Positions 36,032 through 43,202 of a stretch of DNA of 46,453 bases are shown here, piece after piece. Position numbers and translations under genes: made by a program. Position 1 is the stretch's first letter. The number at the start of each line of letters is the position of its first letter. The stretch is taken from positions 1 through 46,453 of the forward strand of contig DDDX01000073.1 in NCBI GenBank assembly GCA_002339085.1, written 5' to 3'. Source of the DNA: Cellvibrionales bacterium UBA1969. GTDB lineage: Bacteria; Pseudomonadota; Gammaproteobacteria; Pseudomonadales; UBA7434. The notes below the pieces were generated by a model that saw only the letters and a list, made by a program, of their open reading frames with translations, searched no databases and was not told where the DNA came from.

Positions 36032-37012
36032 TTAAGTAACGGGTACTTTGCTAATCAGATCGCTGATAACTTGGTCTTCGCTAATGCCATTGGCTTCAGC
36101 TTCGAAGCTGAGAATGATGCGATGGCGAAGCACGTCATAGGCAACCGCTTGCACATCGTCTGGACTGACAAAATCAGCACCTCGAAGCCATGCATTGGCT
36201 CTTGCGCATCGGTCCAGCGCAAGGGTTGCCCTTGGGCTAGCGCCGTACTCGAGAAGCTGGCTTAGCTTGGCATCATAGCGACCGGGTTCGCGAGTCGCTA
36301 TCACTAACTGGACGATATACTCTTCGACCGCCTCAGACATGAATAGGGTTAATACTTGTTGGCGTGCCTGAAGAATATCGTGTTGTGTGATTTTTACGAT
36401 GGCAGTTTCTGGCTGGCCATGATTTTGGTTGATTAGCTCGCTTCTCACCAGTTTTAAAATGTCACGTTCAGCGTTTTGGTCGGGATAGTCAACCACTATA
36501 TGCAAAAGAAAGCGATCCAATTGTGCTTCAGGTAGGGGGTAGGTGCCTTCTTGTTCTATTGGGTTTTGGGTGGCCATAACAAGAAATAGAGGTTCGAGTG
36601 GGTAGGTAGTTTTCCCCACGCTCACTTGTCGCTCTGCCATGGCTTCAAGCAGCGCAGCCTGCACTTTTGCTGGCGCTCGATTAATTTCATCGGCCAGCAC
36701 TAAATTATGGAACATAGGACCTCTTTGAAATTCGAATTCACCTGTTTGCGGTCTGAAGATATCCGTCCCCGTAATATCGCCCGGCAATAAGTCAGGGGTA
36801 AACTGTATGCGTTGAAAATTGGCCTCAATGTGATCGGCAAGGCTACGGATCGCTCGCGTCTTAGCCAGCCCTGGCGCACCCTCGACCAGCAGGTGCCCGT
36901 CTGCTAGTAGCGCAATGATAATTCGGTCTACTAATAAGGGTTGACCGAGGACGGTCTTTGTTAATTGATCGCGGAGTTGTGCGATTGCGCGGTTGGTTTG
37001 TGTATCAATCAT
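36032..37012 (-). CDS. MoxR-family AAA+ ATPase
   Basis: First gene of the six-gene Bat operon. Its 326 residues carry Walker A (GAPGLAKT, Gly45-Thr52), Walker B (LVLADEINRA), sensor 1 (MATQNPIEQEGTYPLPEAQLDRF) and the C-terminal helical lid with SPRATLALDRCARA. MoxR ATPases act as chaperone-like partners for VWA proteins, for example in metal insertion or complex assembly. No ribosome binding site better than AGA precedes the ATG. A candidate promoter lies about 120 nt upstream in the divergent region. Confidence 0.95.
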   Translation of the reverse strand: MIDTQTNRAIAQLRDQLTKTVLGQPLLVDRIIIALLADGHLLVEGAPGLAKTRAIRSLADHIEANFQRIQFTPDLLPGDITGTDIFRPQTGEFEFQRGPMFHNLVLADEINRAPAKVQAALLEAMAERQVSVGKTTYPLEPLFLVMATQNPIEQEGTYPLPEAQLDRFLLHIVVDYPDQNAERDILKLVRSELINQNHGQPETAIVKITQHDILQARQQVLTLFMSEAVEEYIVQLVIATREPGRYDAKLSQLLEYGASPRATLALDRCARANAWLRGADFVSPDDVQAVAYDVLRHRIILSFEAEANGISEDQVISDLISKVPVT

Positions 37013-37335
37013 AGTATTTTCTATCGTTGGTCGATGTTTGTTTGAGCTGCGTTGCTAGGCGATTTCACCAATGGGTCAGATAGCCTGTATTATCTGTCAG
37101 TCATTTAAAGGCTCCTCTAACTATGAGTCTATTGTATATAAAGAATCTTTTTTTTTATAGCAAATAGGGCTACTAGCTGGTTAAATATTTGATGTGTTTT
37201 TTGACAATTAGTTGGCAGAAAGTTCCCTTAGATCTGATTAATGATCAATTACAAAACGTCATTAAATGAACTTGTTGATGGTTTTTGTTCGGGTTACGCT
37301 AAGAGCGTTTATTTTAGCGTATTACAGGATCGTTA
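37013..37335. other. 323-nt divergent region between moxR and the DUF2835 gene
   Basis: It contains no gene that I can support. It is AT-rich in the middle with a nine-T run. It holds an inverted repeat CAGATA (37077-37082) and TATCTG (37091-37096) with an 8-nt spacer, in the moxR leader, and a candidate moxR promoter on the minus strand at 37135-37163. The DUF2835 gene has AGGA (37326-37329) six bases before its ATG. Confidence 0.5.
37135..37163 (-). promoter_or_regulatory. Candidate promoter of the moxR-bat operon
   Basis: On the minus strand TTGCTA (37158-37163) is followed after 17 nt by TATATA (37135-37140), a plausible but imperfect sigma-70 pair. It would give a leader of about 115 nt before the moxR ATG. 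An inverted repeat in that leader (37077-37096) could act in regulation. Confidence 0.33.
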
Positions 37336-37587
37336 ATGGTTAACAAGTTAACTGAAACTGATGGGGTCGCTGAGCAATATATTGTTGAGTTGGCTATTTC
37401 GAAACAAGAATTGCTAAAGTATTATCGTGGTGCTGCCAGCCAAATTTCAGCTGTAGCTACTGACGGCCAAACAATCCTTTTTCCGGTGACAGCTATTCAG
37501 CCTTTTGTCACTCACGAGGGCGTGTTTGGTCGTTTTCAGCTGCAGGTTAATAGTCAGGGCCGGTTATTAAAGATTAGTTTGCAGTAA
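37336..37587 (+). CDS. DUF2835 family protein
   Basis: Small protein of 83 residues with AGGA six bases before the ATG. The pattern of YIVELAISKQELLKYYRGAA, then TDGQTILFPVTAIQPFVTHEGVFGRF and a closing RLLKISLQ, matches the DUF2835 family of small gammaproteobacterial proteins. No signal peptide, cysteine or membrane segment is present. Function unknown. In Pseudomonas-type genomes such a gene lies just upstream of ffs and dnaX, as here. Confidence 0.85.
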   Translation: MVNKLTETDGVAEQYIVELAISKQELLKYYRGAASQISAVATDGQTILFPVTAIQPFVTHEGVFGRFQLQVNSQGRLLKISLQ

Positions 37588-37595
37588 TTGATTAC

Positions 37596-37624
37596 TTGCA
37601 TGATGACGTCTCTTTCGCCATAAT
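37596..37624 (+). promoter_or_regulatory. Candidate promoter of the SRP RNA gene
   Basis: TTGCAT (37596-37601) and CATAAT (37619-37624) are separated by 17 nt and followed by a G+C-rich CCCGCC discriminator, a feature typical of growth-rate-controlled stable-RNA promoters. Transcription would begin near 37631, about 27 nt before the mature 5' end, consistent with a processed precursor. Confidence 0.42.
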
Positions 37625-37657
37625 CCCGCCTCTGTAGTCCATGCTACTGACTGTTAT

Positions 37658-37773
37658 GGTGGCCCCAGCGGGTTCCCTCGCAATGATAGGCAGTGAACTC
37701 CGCCAGGCCTGGAAGGGAGCAACGGTAATTGCTGATTCGTGTGCCGAGGTGTGGCTGGTTGGGGTTCACCACC
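37658..37773 (+). ncRNA. ffs: Signal recognition particle RNA (4.5S RNA)
   Basis: The RNA scaffold of the bacterial SRP, which with Ffh delivers nascent membrane proteins to the translocon. About 116 nt fold into one long hairpin. The ends GGTGG (37658-37662) and CCACC (37769-37773) pair, followed by CCCC (37663-37666) with GGGG (37761-37764). The highly conserved Ffh-binding tip is present: the GGAA tetraloop at 37711-37714 within CCAGGCCTGGAAGGGAGCA, and the symmetric loop sequence AGCAACGG. Ends are judged from pairing and may be off by a few bases. Lies upstream of dnaX, a common arrangement. Confidence 0.94.
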
Positions 37774-37941
37774 AATTTCCTGATAAGATGAGATTTAGGC
37801 CTTAAATAGGCGAATTCACTGCGTTTTATTTTCTTAAAGGTGTATAATTCCCTCTCATTAATGATATCTTAGGCCAGTGCCATCAAAGCTATTTTTTTGC
37901 TGTTATGGTGGGCCTTGAATGAAATCTCTGCGGTTAATCAT

Positions 37942-39816
37942 ATGTCTTATCAAGTGCTGGCGAGAAAATGGCGCCCGCAATCTTTTGAAGCTTTAGTGGG
38001 TCAATCTCACGTTCTAAAAGCCCTCTCGAATGCCTTAAATCAAGGCAGACTTCATCACGCGTATTTGTTGACGGGCACTCGTGGTGTTGGTAAGACAACT
38101 ATCGCTAGAATCCTAGCGCGATGCTTTAATTGCGACAAGGGCGTGTCTGCCTCACCTTGTGGTGTCTGTGCCAGTTGTCTTGAAATTAACGAAGGTCGCA
38201 GTGTCGATCTCATCGAGGTTGATGCCGCATCAAGAACCAAAGTTGAGGACACGCGTGAGTTATTAGACAACGTTCAATATGCGCCGACGCAATCTCGCTA
38301 TAAAATTTATTTGATTGATGAAGTTCATATGCTATCTAATCATAGTTTTAACGCACTTCTTAAGACCTTAGAGGAACCGCCACCACATGTAGTATTTTTA
38401 TTTGCTACCACGCATCCGCAAAAAATACCGCCAACAGTTTTGTCCCGATGTTTGCAGTTTCACTTGAAGAATTTAACGGCCGATTTAATCGTCGAGCATT
38501 TAAAGGTTGTATTTGATGCTGAGTCTGTCGATTATGATGATGAGGGTTTATGGGCAATTGCTAGAGCAGGGCAAGGGAGTATGCGTGATTCTTTAAGTCT
38601 CTCAGACCAAGCTATAGCTTTTGGCGGTGGTAATGTGACAGGCCAAGGCGTCAATGACATGTTGGGCACTATTGATCAAGAAGTACTGACTCAATTGCTG
38701 GCTGCTGTGGTCATCAATGATGCAGCGCAAGCATTGACGATAATTGCTGAATATGCCCAAAAATCGCCAGATTTTCTTGGCTTAGTTGATGAACTATTAA
38801 AGCTAGTGCACCGCATAGTGGTTGAACAGGCCGTGCCTAGCGCGGGCAGCGAAGGGCAATTGAATCGTCAATTCATTCAACAATATGCAACGCTCATAAC
38901 GCCTGAGAATTTACAGCTCTATTATCAGAGCCTATTAATCGGTAAGCGTGATTTACCAATGGCGCCTGACCCTTTGACGGGAATGGAAATGATCATTATG
39001 CGCTTATTTGCGTTTCAGCTTGCGCCGCTTGATCGCACTGATCAGGCCGATATTGTTAGGGCAGAGTCGGTAGCTGTAGTTGATTCTCAAAAAAAAAAAC
39101 CAATAACTGAAAATGTTGAAGCTAAGCGCTCATCTGAGCTTCAAGTAGATGATTCAATATCTGCTGATGCGCCGATGCAGAGCCCTGTTGATGAGCTTAA
39201 AACGCAAATAGAGTCAAAAGGTATTTCTTCTGGCGATTCAAGTGTTCAATCTCAAGGCTCCAAGCCTTTGAATATTGAGTTAGCTTCGACGCCACTTGAG
39301 CAAGCTAATAGTGACGCTGATGGAATACCTTTGCCTTCAGTTGATGTGTCAGATACCTCTACAGGATCTACTAAGACACCTGATATTGAGGCGTTAACGC
39401 CGGCTGTTTGGTGCCAGATTTTTTCTGCTATCCCTTTAAGTGGAGTAGTAAGAACCGTTGCCTCATACTGTGTACCCATTAATTTTCTGACCGCAGGTGA
39501 TCAGCTGAAGGTATGCATTGAATTTGCTCTGGATGAAAGTAATGCCACTTTATTTAATCCAGATCATAATGAGCGGCTGGCGCAGGGTCTGTCGATTTAT
39601 TTTTCTCGTCCCGTCGATGTTACTATTTCGCTGGTGGGTGATTGGTCATCACTTAATCTTGATGAGGCTGATGAGGCGCCTGCAGAATATCGAACTAGGA
39701 TGCGGTCTGAAGCTCAGGGGGAAGCGTTAGATTCATTAAAAAAAGATCAAAATGTTGAAACGATTATGGCCGCTTTTGATGCGGAAATGGACATAGACTC
39801 AGTTAAACCACTGTAA
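37942..39816 (+). CDS. dnaX: DNA polymerase III subunits tau and gamma
   Basis: ATPase of the clamp loader. The frame is open further upstream, but MSYQVLARKWRPQSF is the universal N-terminus, so ATG 37942 is used (624 residues for tau). Walker A is GTRGVGKTT, the zinc site is CFNC followed by CGVCASC, and Walker B is LIDEVHML. After the third domain an 11-A run (39089-39099) encodes Lys384-386. A one-base slip either way reaches a stop at once, predicting a gamma product of 387-389 residues. The later tau-specific part is Ser/Asp-rich, then a DnaE-binding-type domain. Followed by ybaB and recR. Confidence 0.97.
   Translation: MSYQVLARKWRPQSFEALVGQSHVLKALSNALNQGRLHHAYLLTGTRGVGKTTIARILARCFNCDKGVSASPCGVCASCLEINEGRSVDLIEVDAASRTKVEDTRELLDNVQYAPTQSRYKIYLIDEVHMLSNHSFNALLKTLEEPPPHVVFLFATTHPQKIPPTVLSRCLQFHLKNLTADLIVEHLKVVFDAESVDYDDEGLWAIARAGQGSMRDSLSLSDQAIAFGGGNVTGQGVNDMLGTIDQEVLTQLLAAVVINDAAQALTIIAEYAQKSPDFLGLVDELLKLVHRIVVEQAVPSAGSEGQLNRQFIQQYATLITPENLQLYYQSLLIGKRDLPMAPDPLTGMEMIIMRLFAFQLAPLDRTDQADIVRAESVAVVDSQKKKPITENVEAKRSSELQVDDSISADAPMQSPVDELKTQIESKGISSGDSSVQSQGSKPLNIELASTPLEQANSDADGIPLPSVDVSDTSTGSTKTPDIEALTPAVWCQIFSAIPLSGVVRTVASYCVPINFLTAGDQLKVCIEFALDESNATLFNPDHNERLAQGLSIYFSRPVDVTISLVGDWSSLNLDEADEAPAEYRTRMRSEAQGEALDSLKKDQNVETIMAAFDAEMDIDSVKPL
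39089..39110 (+). other. Candidate slippage/frameshift site for gamma subunit synthesis
   Basis: Eleven consecutive A (39089-39099) in frame as CAA-AAA-AAA-AAA. With one A extra, reading continues as T-N-N then TGA (39108-39110). With one A missing it reads N-Q then TAA (39104-39106). Both alternative frames close within about 11 nt of the tract, right after the clamp-loader domains. This is as expected for DnaX gamma made by transcriptional slippage or ribosomal -1 frameshifting. Confidence 0.72.
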
Positions 39817-39833
39817 AAAAATAGGAATAAAAA

Positions 39834-40154
39834 ATGAAAGGCTTAGACAGTATCATGCAACAGGCGCAAAAAATGCAAGAAAAAATGCAGCAGGCGCAGT
39901 CTGAGATAGCGCAATTAGAGCTTGTTGGTGAGGCTGCTGCAGGCTTGGTTAAAGTTACAATGACGGGTCGACATGATGTTAAATCAGTCTCTATTGATCA
40001 ATCATTGATGACTGAGAAAAAAGATTTATTAGAGGATCTTTTGGCGGCAGCAGTGAACGATGCCGTTTTAAAAGTGGAAAAGAGTCAGAAACAACATATG
40101 TCAAGCTTAACGGGCGGCATAAACCTTCCTGAAGGATTTAAAATGCCTTTTTAG
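39834..40154 (+). CDS. ybaB: YbaB/EbfC family nucleoid-associated protein
   Basis: Small DNA-binding dimer of 106 residues in the family encoded between dnaX and recR. The N-terminal Met/Gln-rich helix (IMQQAQKMQEKMQQAQSEI), the strand VKVTMTGRHDVKSVSID and the Gly-rich C-terminus ending GINLPEGFKMPF match. It begins 17 nt after dnaX. The context dnaX-ybaB-recR is strongly conserved, and the family is linked to chromosome organisation. Confidence 0.96.
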   Translation: MKGLDSIMQQAQKMQEKMQQAQSEIAQLELVGEAAAGLVKVTMTGRHDVKSVSIDQSLMTEKKDLLEDLLAAAVNDAVLKVEKSQKQHMSSLTGGINLPEGFKMPF

Positions 40155-40204
40155 TTAAGCTAAGCTTTTATAGATCGTTTCCCATTTATTTAGAATTTAT
40201 ATAT

Positions 40205-40801
40205 ATGTCACATAGCCCTTTAATACAAAAATTAATCGATGCATTTTGTTGTTTGCCAGGTGTTGGTCCCAAATCTGCACAACGCATGGCAATGCATCTG
40301 TTAGAACGGCAGCGCGAAGCAGCTTTGAATCTTTCAAAAGTCCTTGCAGAAGCCGTCGAGCGGGTTAGTCGTTGCAGTCGATGCAGAATTTTGACTGAAG
40401 ATGAAACATGCCATATATGCCTTTCTCCTCGACGTGATGATGCTATACTGTGTGTGGTTGAAAATCCCAGTGACGTTTTTGCTATTGAGCATAGTGGTGA
40501 ATACCGAGGCAAATATTTCGTTTTATTAGGCCATTTGTCACCGATAGACGGTATTGGCCCAGAGCAAATTGGCATTGTCGACTTGTTGGATAGAATTGCT
40601 AGTGAAGGTATAGAGGAAGTTATTTTAGCGACTAGCACTACTGTAGAGGGGGAGGCGACGGCTTTTTATATTGCAGAACAGCTTTCGGATCAAGAGATTA
40701 CTGTTAGTCGTATTGCGCATGGAGTGCCATTAGGGGGTGAACTGGAATTTGTAGACGGCGGCACTATTGCAAGAGCATTAACAGGTAGGTTGCAGTTTTG
40801 A
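40205..40801 (+). CDS. recR: Recombination mediator RecR
   Basis: Acts with RecF and RecO to load RecA onto gapped DNA. At 198 residues it shows an N-terminal helix-hairpin-helix (CCLPGVGPKSAQRMA), a C4 zinc finger (Cys57, Cys60, Cys69, Cys72) and a Toprim domain starting at LCVVENPSDVFAIE, with RIAHGVPLGGELEFVDGGT near the C-terminus. The stop overlaps a TTG that starts rnd (TTGA), pointing to coupled translation of the two genes. Confidence 0.97.
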   Translation: MSHSPLIQKLIDAFCCLPGVGPKSAQRMAMHLLERQREAALNLSKVLAEAVERVSRCSRCRILTEDETCHICLSPRRDDAILCVVENPSDVFAIEHSGEYRGKYFVLLGHLSPIDGIGPEQIGIVDLLDRIASEGIEEVILATSTTVEGEATAFYIAEQLSDQEITVSRIAHGVPLGGELEFVDGGTIARALTGRLQF

Positions 40802-41943
40802 CAGATGATAAAAAAATTAATGCAAATTTTTTAATGATCGACAATGATGACTTGCTAGGTAAAATGATTAACTCATGCATGAGTCAATCATGTATTGCAT
40901 TGGATACTGAGTTTATTCGAACCGATACATTCTATCCCAAGCCTGCATTGATTCAAATATATGATGGGCAGCAAATTTATCTAGTTGACCCATTAAAAAT
41001 TAAAAACATAATGCCGTTAAAAGAGTTGTTGTTAGCGCCTACTTTGATCAAGGTTATGCACAGTTGCAGTGAAGATATGGACGTTTTTTCACGTCTTTTA
41101 GATTGTTACCCCCAACCTTTAATTGATACTCAAGTGGCAGCCAATTTAATAGGCCATGATTTTTCTATCAGTTATCAACGTTTGATTGAAGTGACATTAG
41201 GCGAGGTACTTGATAAAACTGAAACGCGTTCTAACTGGTTAAATCGACCGTTGAGTGCCCAGCAGTTGGAGTACGCTGCCAATGATGTTTTTTGGCTTTT
41301 AGATGCTTATCATGCGTTAATTGAAAATCTTCAAAAATTAGACCGTTTAACATGGTTGCAGCAAGACTGTGAGGCATTAGTTAATCGACATAAGGATGGA
41401 CAAAACTTTAATCAGTATTATTTAAAAGTAAAGTCAGCATGGCGCTTATCGCGTTCTGAATTGAACGTTTTTAAATCACTTTGTGCTTGGCGTGAATCCA
41501 GCGCGCGCCAACAGAATAGACCCAGAGGTCGTCTTTTATCTGATGGTACAATGTTTATCCTAGCGCAACATCGGCCAAAGACGGTGCATGATTTAAGTCA
41601 AGTAAAAGGTATAAATCCGGCGGTTATGCGCAAATATGGCGAACATATTTTATCTGTTATTAGTTTGGCCAATGATTGTCCTGAAGAGGAGTATCCGCCT
41701 CTTATGTTTAATGGCAACAGTCTACGTGTTAAGCAATCGCTCAAAGAGATAAAGTCGGTTGTGGCCTCAGCGGCTATTAATCTGGGCGTCCAAGAAGCAG
41801 TTATTGCCTCAAGAAAAGATATGGAAAGTTATTTATCTTCCGCGGCTCCGTCGGATGAAACCTTAGGTCGCGGTTGGCGAGGCGAAATTTTATCGCCAGC
41901 GCTTCATAAGATTGCTAAAAATTATCGTCAAGCTCAAGTTTAG
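40798..41943 (+). CDS. rnd: Ribonuclease D
   Basis: 3'-5' exoribonuclease that trims tRNA and small RNA precursors. The DEDD-type active site is visible: IALDTEFIRTDTFYPK (Asp and Glu), HSCSEDMDVF (Asp) and YAANDVFWLL (Asp). An HRDC domain follows (LSRSELNVFKSLCAWRE to the KGINPAVMRKYG region). It has 381 residues, near E. coli RNase D. The TTG start overlaps the recR stop; an ATG at 40834 would match the E. coli N-terminus but has no ribosome binding site. Followed by ycgL and ycgN. Confidence 0.95.
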   Translation: MTDDKKINANFLMIDNDDLLGKMINSCMSQSCIALDTEFIRTDTFYPKPALIQIYDGQQIYLVDPLKIKNIMPLKELLLAPTLIKVMHSCSEDMDVFSRLLDCYPQPLIDTQVAANLIGHDFSISYQRLIEVTLGEVLDKTETRSNWLNRPLSAQQLEYAANDVFWLLDAYHALIENLQKLDRLTWLQQDCEALVNRHKDGQNFNQYYLKVKSAWRLSRSELNVFKSLCAWRESSARQQNRPRGRLLSDGTMFILAQHRPKTVHDLSQVKGINPAVMRKYGEHILSVISLANDCPEEEYPPLMFNGNSLRVKQSLKEIKSVVASAAINLGVQEAVIASRKDMESYLSSAAPSDETLGRGWRGEILSPALHKIAKNYRQAQV

Positions 41944-41969
41944 CTAATAAATGGTAGGTGAGGCTTCTG

Positions 41970-42275
41970 TTGAAGATCATTTGTAAGATTTATCGAAGTG
42001 AGCGTCAGCAGGGAGCTTATTTATTTACTTGCCTCGACCAGGGTCTCGATGCCGTGCCAGTATCACTTAAAACAAAATTACAACCATTAGTTGAAGCGAT
42101 GACACTGGTACTACAGCCAGGTAGATCGTTAGCCAATGCTGATATTGATAAGGTTTTATCCTCACTGGATGAAACTGGCTTTTATTTACAAATGCCGCCG
42201 GCACATTCTGAAAGCAACAGTAAGCAAGCCTCTAGAAAAGATAGTTCTCCTTTAGCAGCTAGTCATGATTATTGA
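41970..42275 (+). CDS. ycgL: YcgL domain protein
   Basis: The TTG at 41970 is taken as start. AGGTGAGG (41956-41963) lies six bases upstream, and the protein then begins MKIICKIYRS, matching the family N-terminus. An upstream GTG at 41958 lies within this ribosome binding site. The 101 residues contain the YcgL pattern: GAYLFTCLDQGLDAVP, then NADIDKVLSSLDETGFYLQMPP and a disordered Ser-rich tail. Function is not established. It is 26 nt after rnd and overlaps ycgN by 11 bases, the usual rnd-ycgL-ycgN association. Confidence 0.9.
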   Translation: MKIICKIYRSERQQGAYLFTCLDQGLDAVPVSLKTKLQPLVEAMTLVLQPGRSLANADIDKVLSSLDETGFYLQMPPAHSESNSKQASRKDSSPLAASHDY

Positions 42276-42711
42276 GCCATTTTGGCTTGATAGAGCTTTA
42301 GAGTCATTTTCCATTCAAGAGTGGGAAAGTCTATGTGATGGTTGTGGCAAGTGTTGTCTGCATAAGTTAGAGGACTCGCAGAGTGGGAGAGTCACCTACA
42401 CTCGTGTTTCATGTCAGTTGCTGGATACAAGTGTTTGCAAGTGTAAGGATTATCTCCAGCGGCAATCAAAGGTAAAAGATTGTTTGCAGGTTACGCCAGC
42501 GATGGCAAAAAATGGTGACTCTCTGCCTAACACTTGTGCTTATCGCTTAATCGCTCAAGGCGTTGATCTACCTGAGTGGCACCCCTTAAAAACCGGTGAT
42601 AAGGCCTCAACCGTAAAACAAGGGAAAAGCGTTGCAAATCGAGTGCTCAGCGAAATCTATGTGCATCCTGATGGTCTTGATGAGCATGTCATCAGCTGGG
42701 TTAAAGCGTGA
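42265..42711 (+). CDS. ycgN: YcgN family cysteine-cluster protein (UPF0260)
   Basis: 148 residues with the characteristic cysteine-rich region near the N-terminus (Cys24, Cys27, Cys30 and Cys31 in CDGCGKCC) and more cysteines at SCQLLDTSVCKCKDY, DCLQVTP and NTCAYR, which suggests a zinc or iron-sulfur site. The motif PNTCAYRLIAQGVDLPEWHPL is typical. The family role is unknown. It begins inside ycgL by 11 bases, so both are probably translated together. Confidence 0.92.
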   Translation: MIIEPFWLDRALESFSIQEWESLCDGCGKCCLHKLEDSQSGRVTYTRVSCQLLDTSVCKCKDYLQRQSKVKDCLQVTPAMAKNGDSLPNTCAYRLIAQGVDLPEWHPLKTGDKASTVKQGKSVANRVLSEIYVHPDGLDEHVISWVKA

Positions 42712-42752
42712 TATTTGACTGACAATTGACAGACTTTTAGCGAGCTTAACTA

Positions 42753-43088
42753 ATGACTGGCTTAACGGCAACGATGATAATTTGGTTAATTTATAATGTG
42801 GCGGTAACCTCGCTGATTGTTTTTTTATGGCGCTCTTTGCATGTATTATTCACGCCACTTTTACGCAATCTATTGACTGTCACATTATTAATTTGGTTGC
42901 TAATTCCGAGTCAGGTGCCTTCTCAAGAATCGTTTGCGCCCAGTTGGTTGATTGTTATTTTTGAGTCGGGGCTGGGTCATGGTACTGTTGCTTGGCAAAC
43001 CGCCGAGCCATTATTGTATTTTTGGCTGCTGTCCTGCCTAGCTACTTTTTTACACTATTATTTTAGGCGCCACTTATCTGATCAATAG
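42753..43088 (+). CDS. Small hypothetical membrane protein
   Basis: 111 residues with about three predicted membrane segments: near residues 6-26, 36-52 and 86-102. It has no signal peptide, cysteine motif or recognisable family, and ends in a short basic tail (FRRHLSDQ). The ribosome binding site is weak (GCGAGC). It lies 41 nt after ycgN and 114 nt before the secreted VWA gene. It could belong to either neighbour; grouping with the VWA/MoxR locus is only positional. Confidence reflects that it may be lineage-specific. Confidence 0.65.
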   Translation: MTGLTATMIIWLIYNVAVTSLIVFLWRSLHVLFTPLLRNLLTVTLLIWLLIPSQVPSQESFAPSWLIVIFESGLGHGTVAWQTAEPLLYFWLLSCLATFLHYYFRRHLSDQ

Positions 43089-43202
43089 GTTTCGGTAATT
43101 ATTTTTATCTTTGCTATGCTTATATTAGTTTCATTAACAGGCCACAAGCCTTAATGATGGTTTTGTTATTTGCTGAGCGGTCAAATCCGAGAACCACCTA
43201 CC

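Noticed and set aside
37774..37830. Intrinsic terminator after the SRP RNA gene
   Set aside because: ATTTAGGCCTTAAAT is near-palindromic but has no usable loop or U-tract. The transcript may continue into dnaX.
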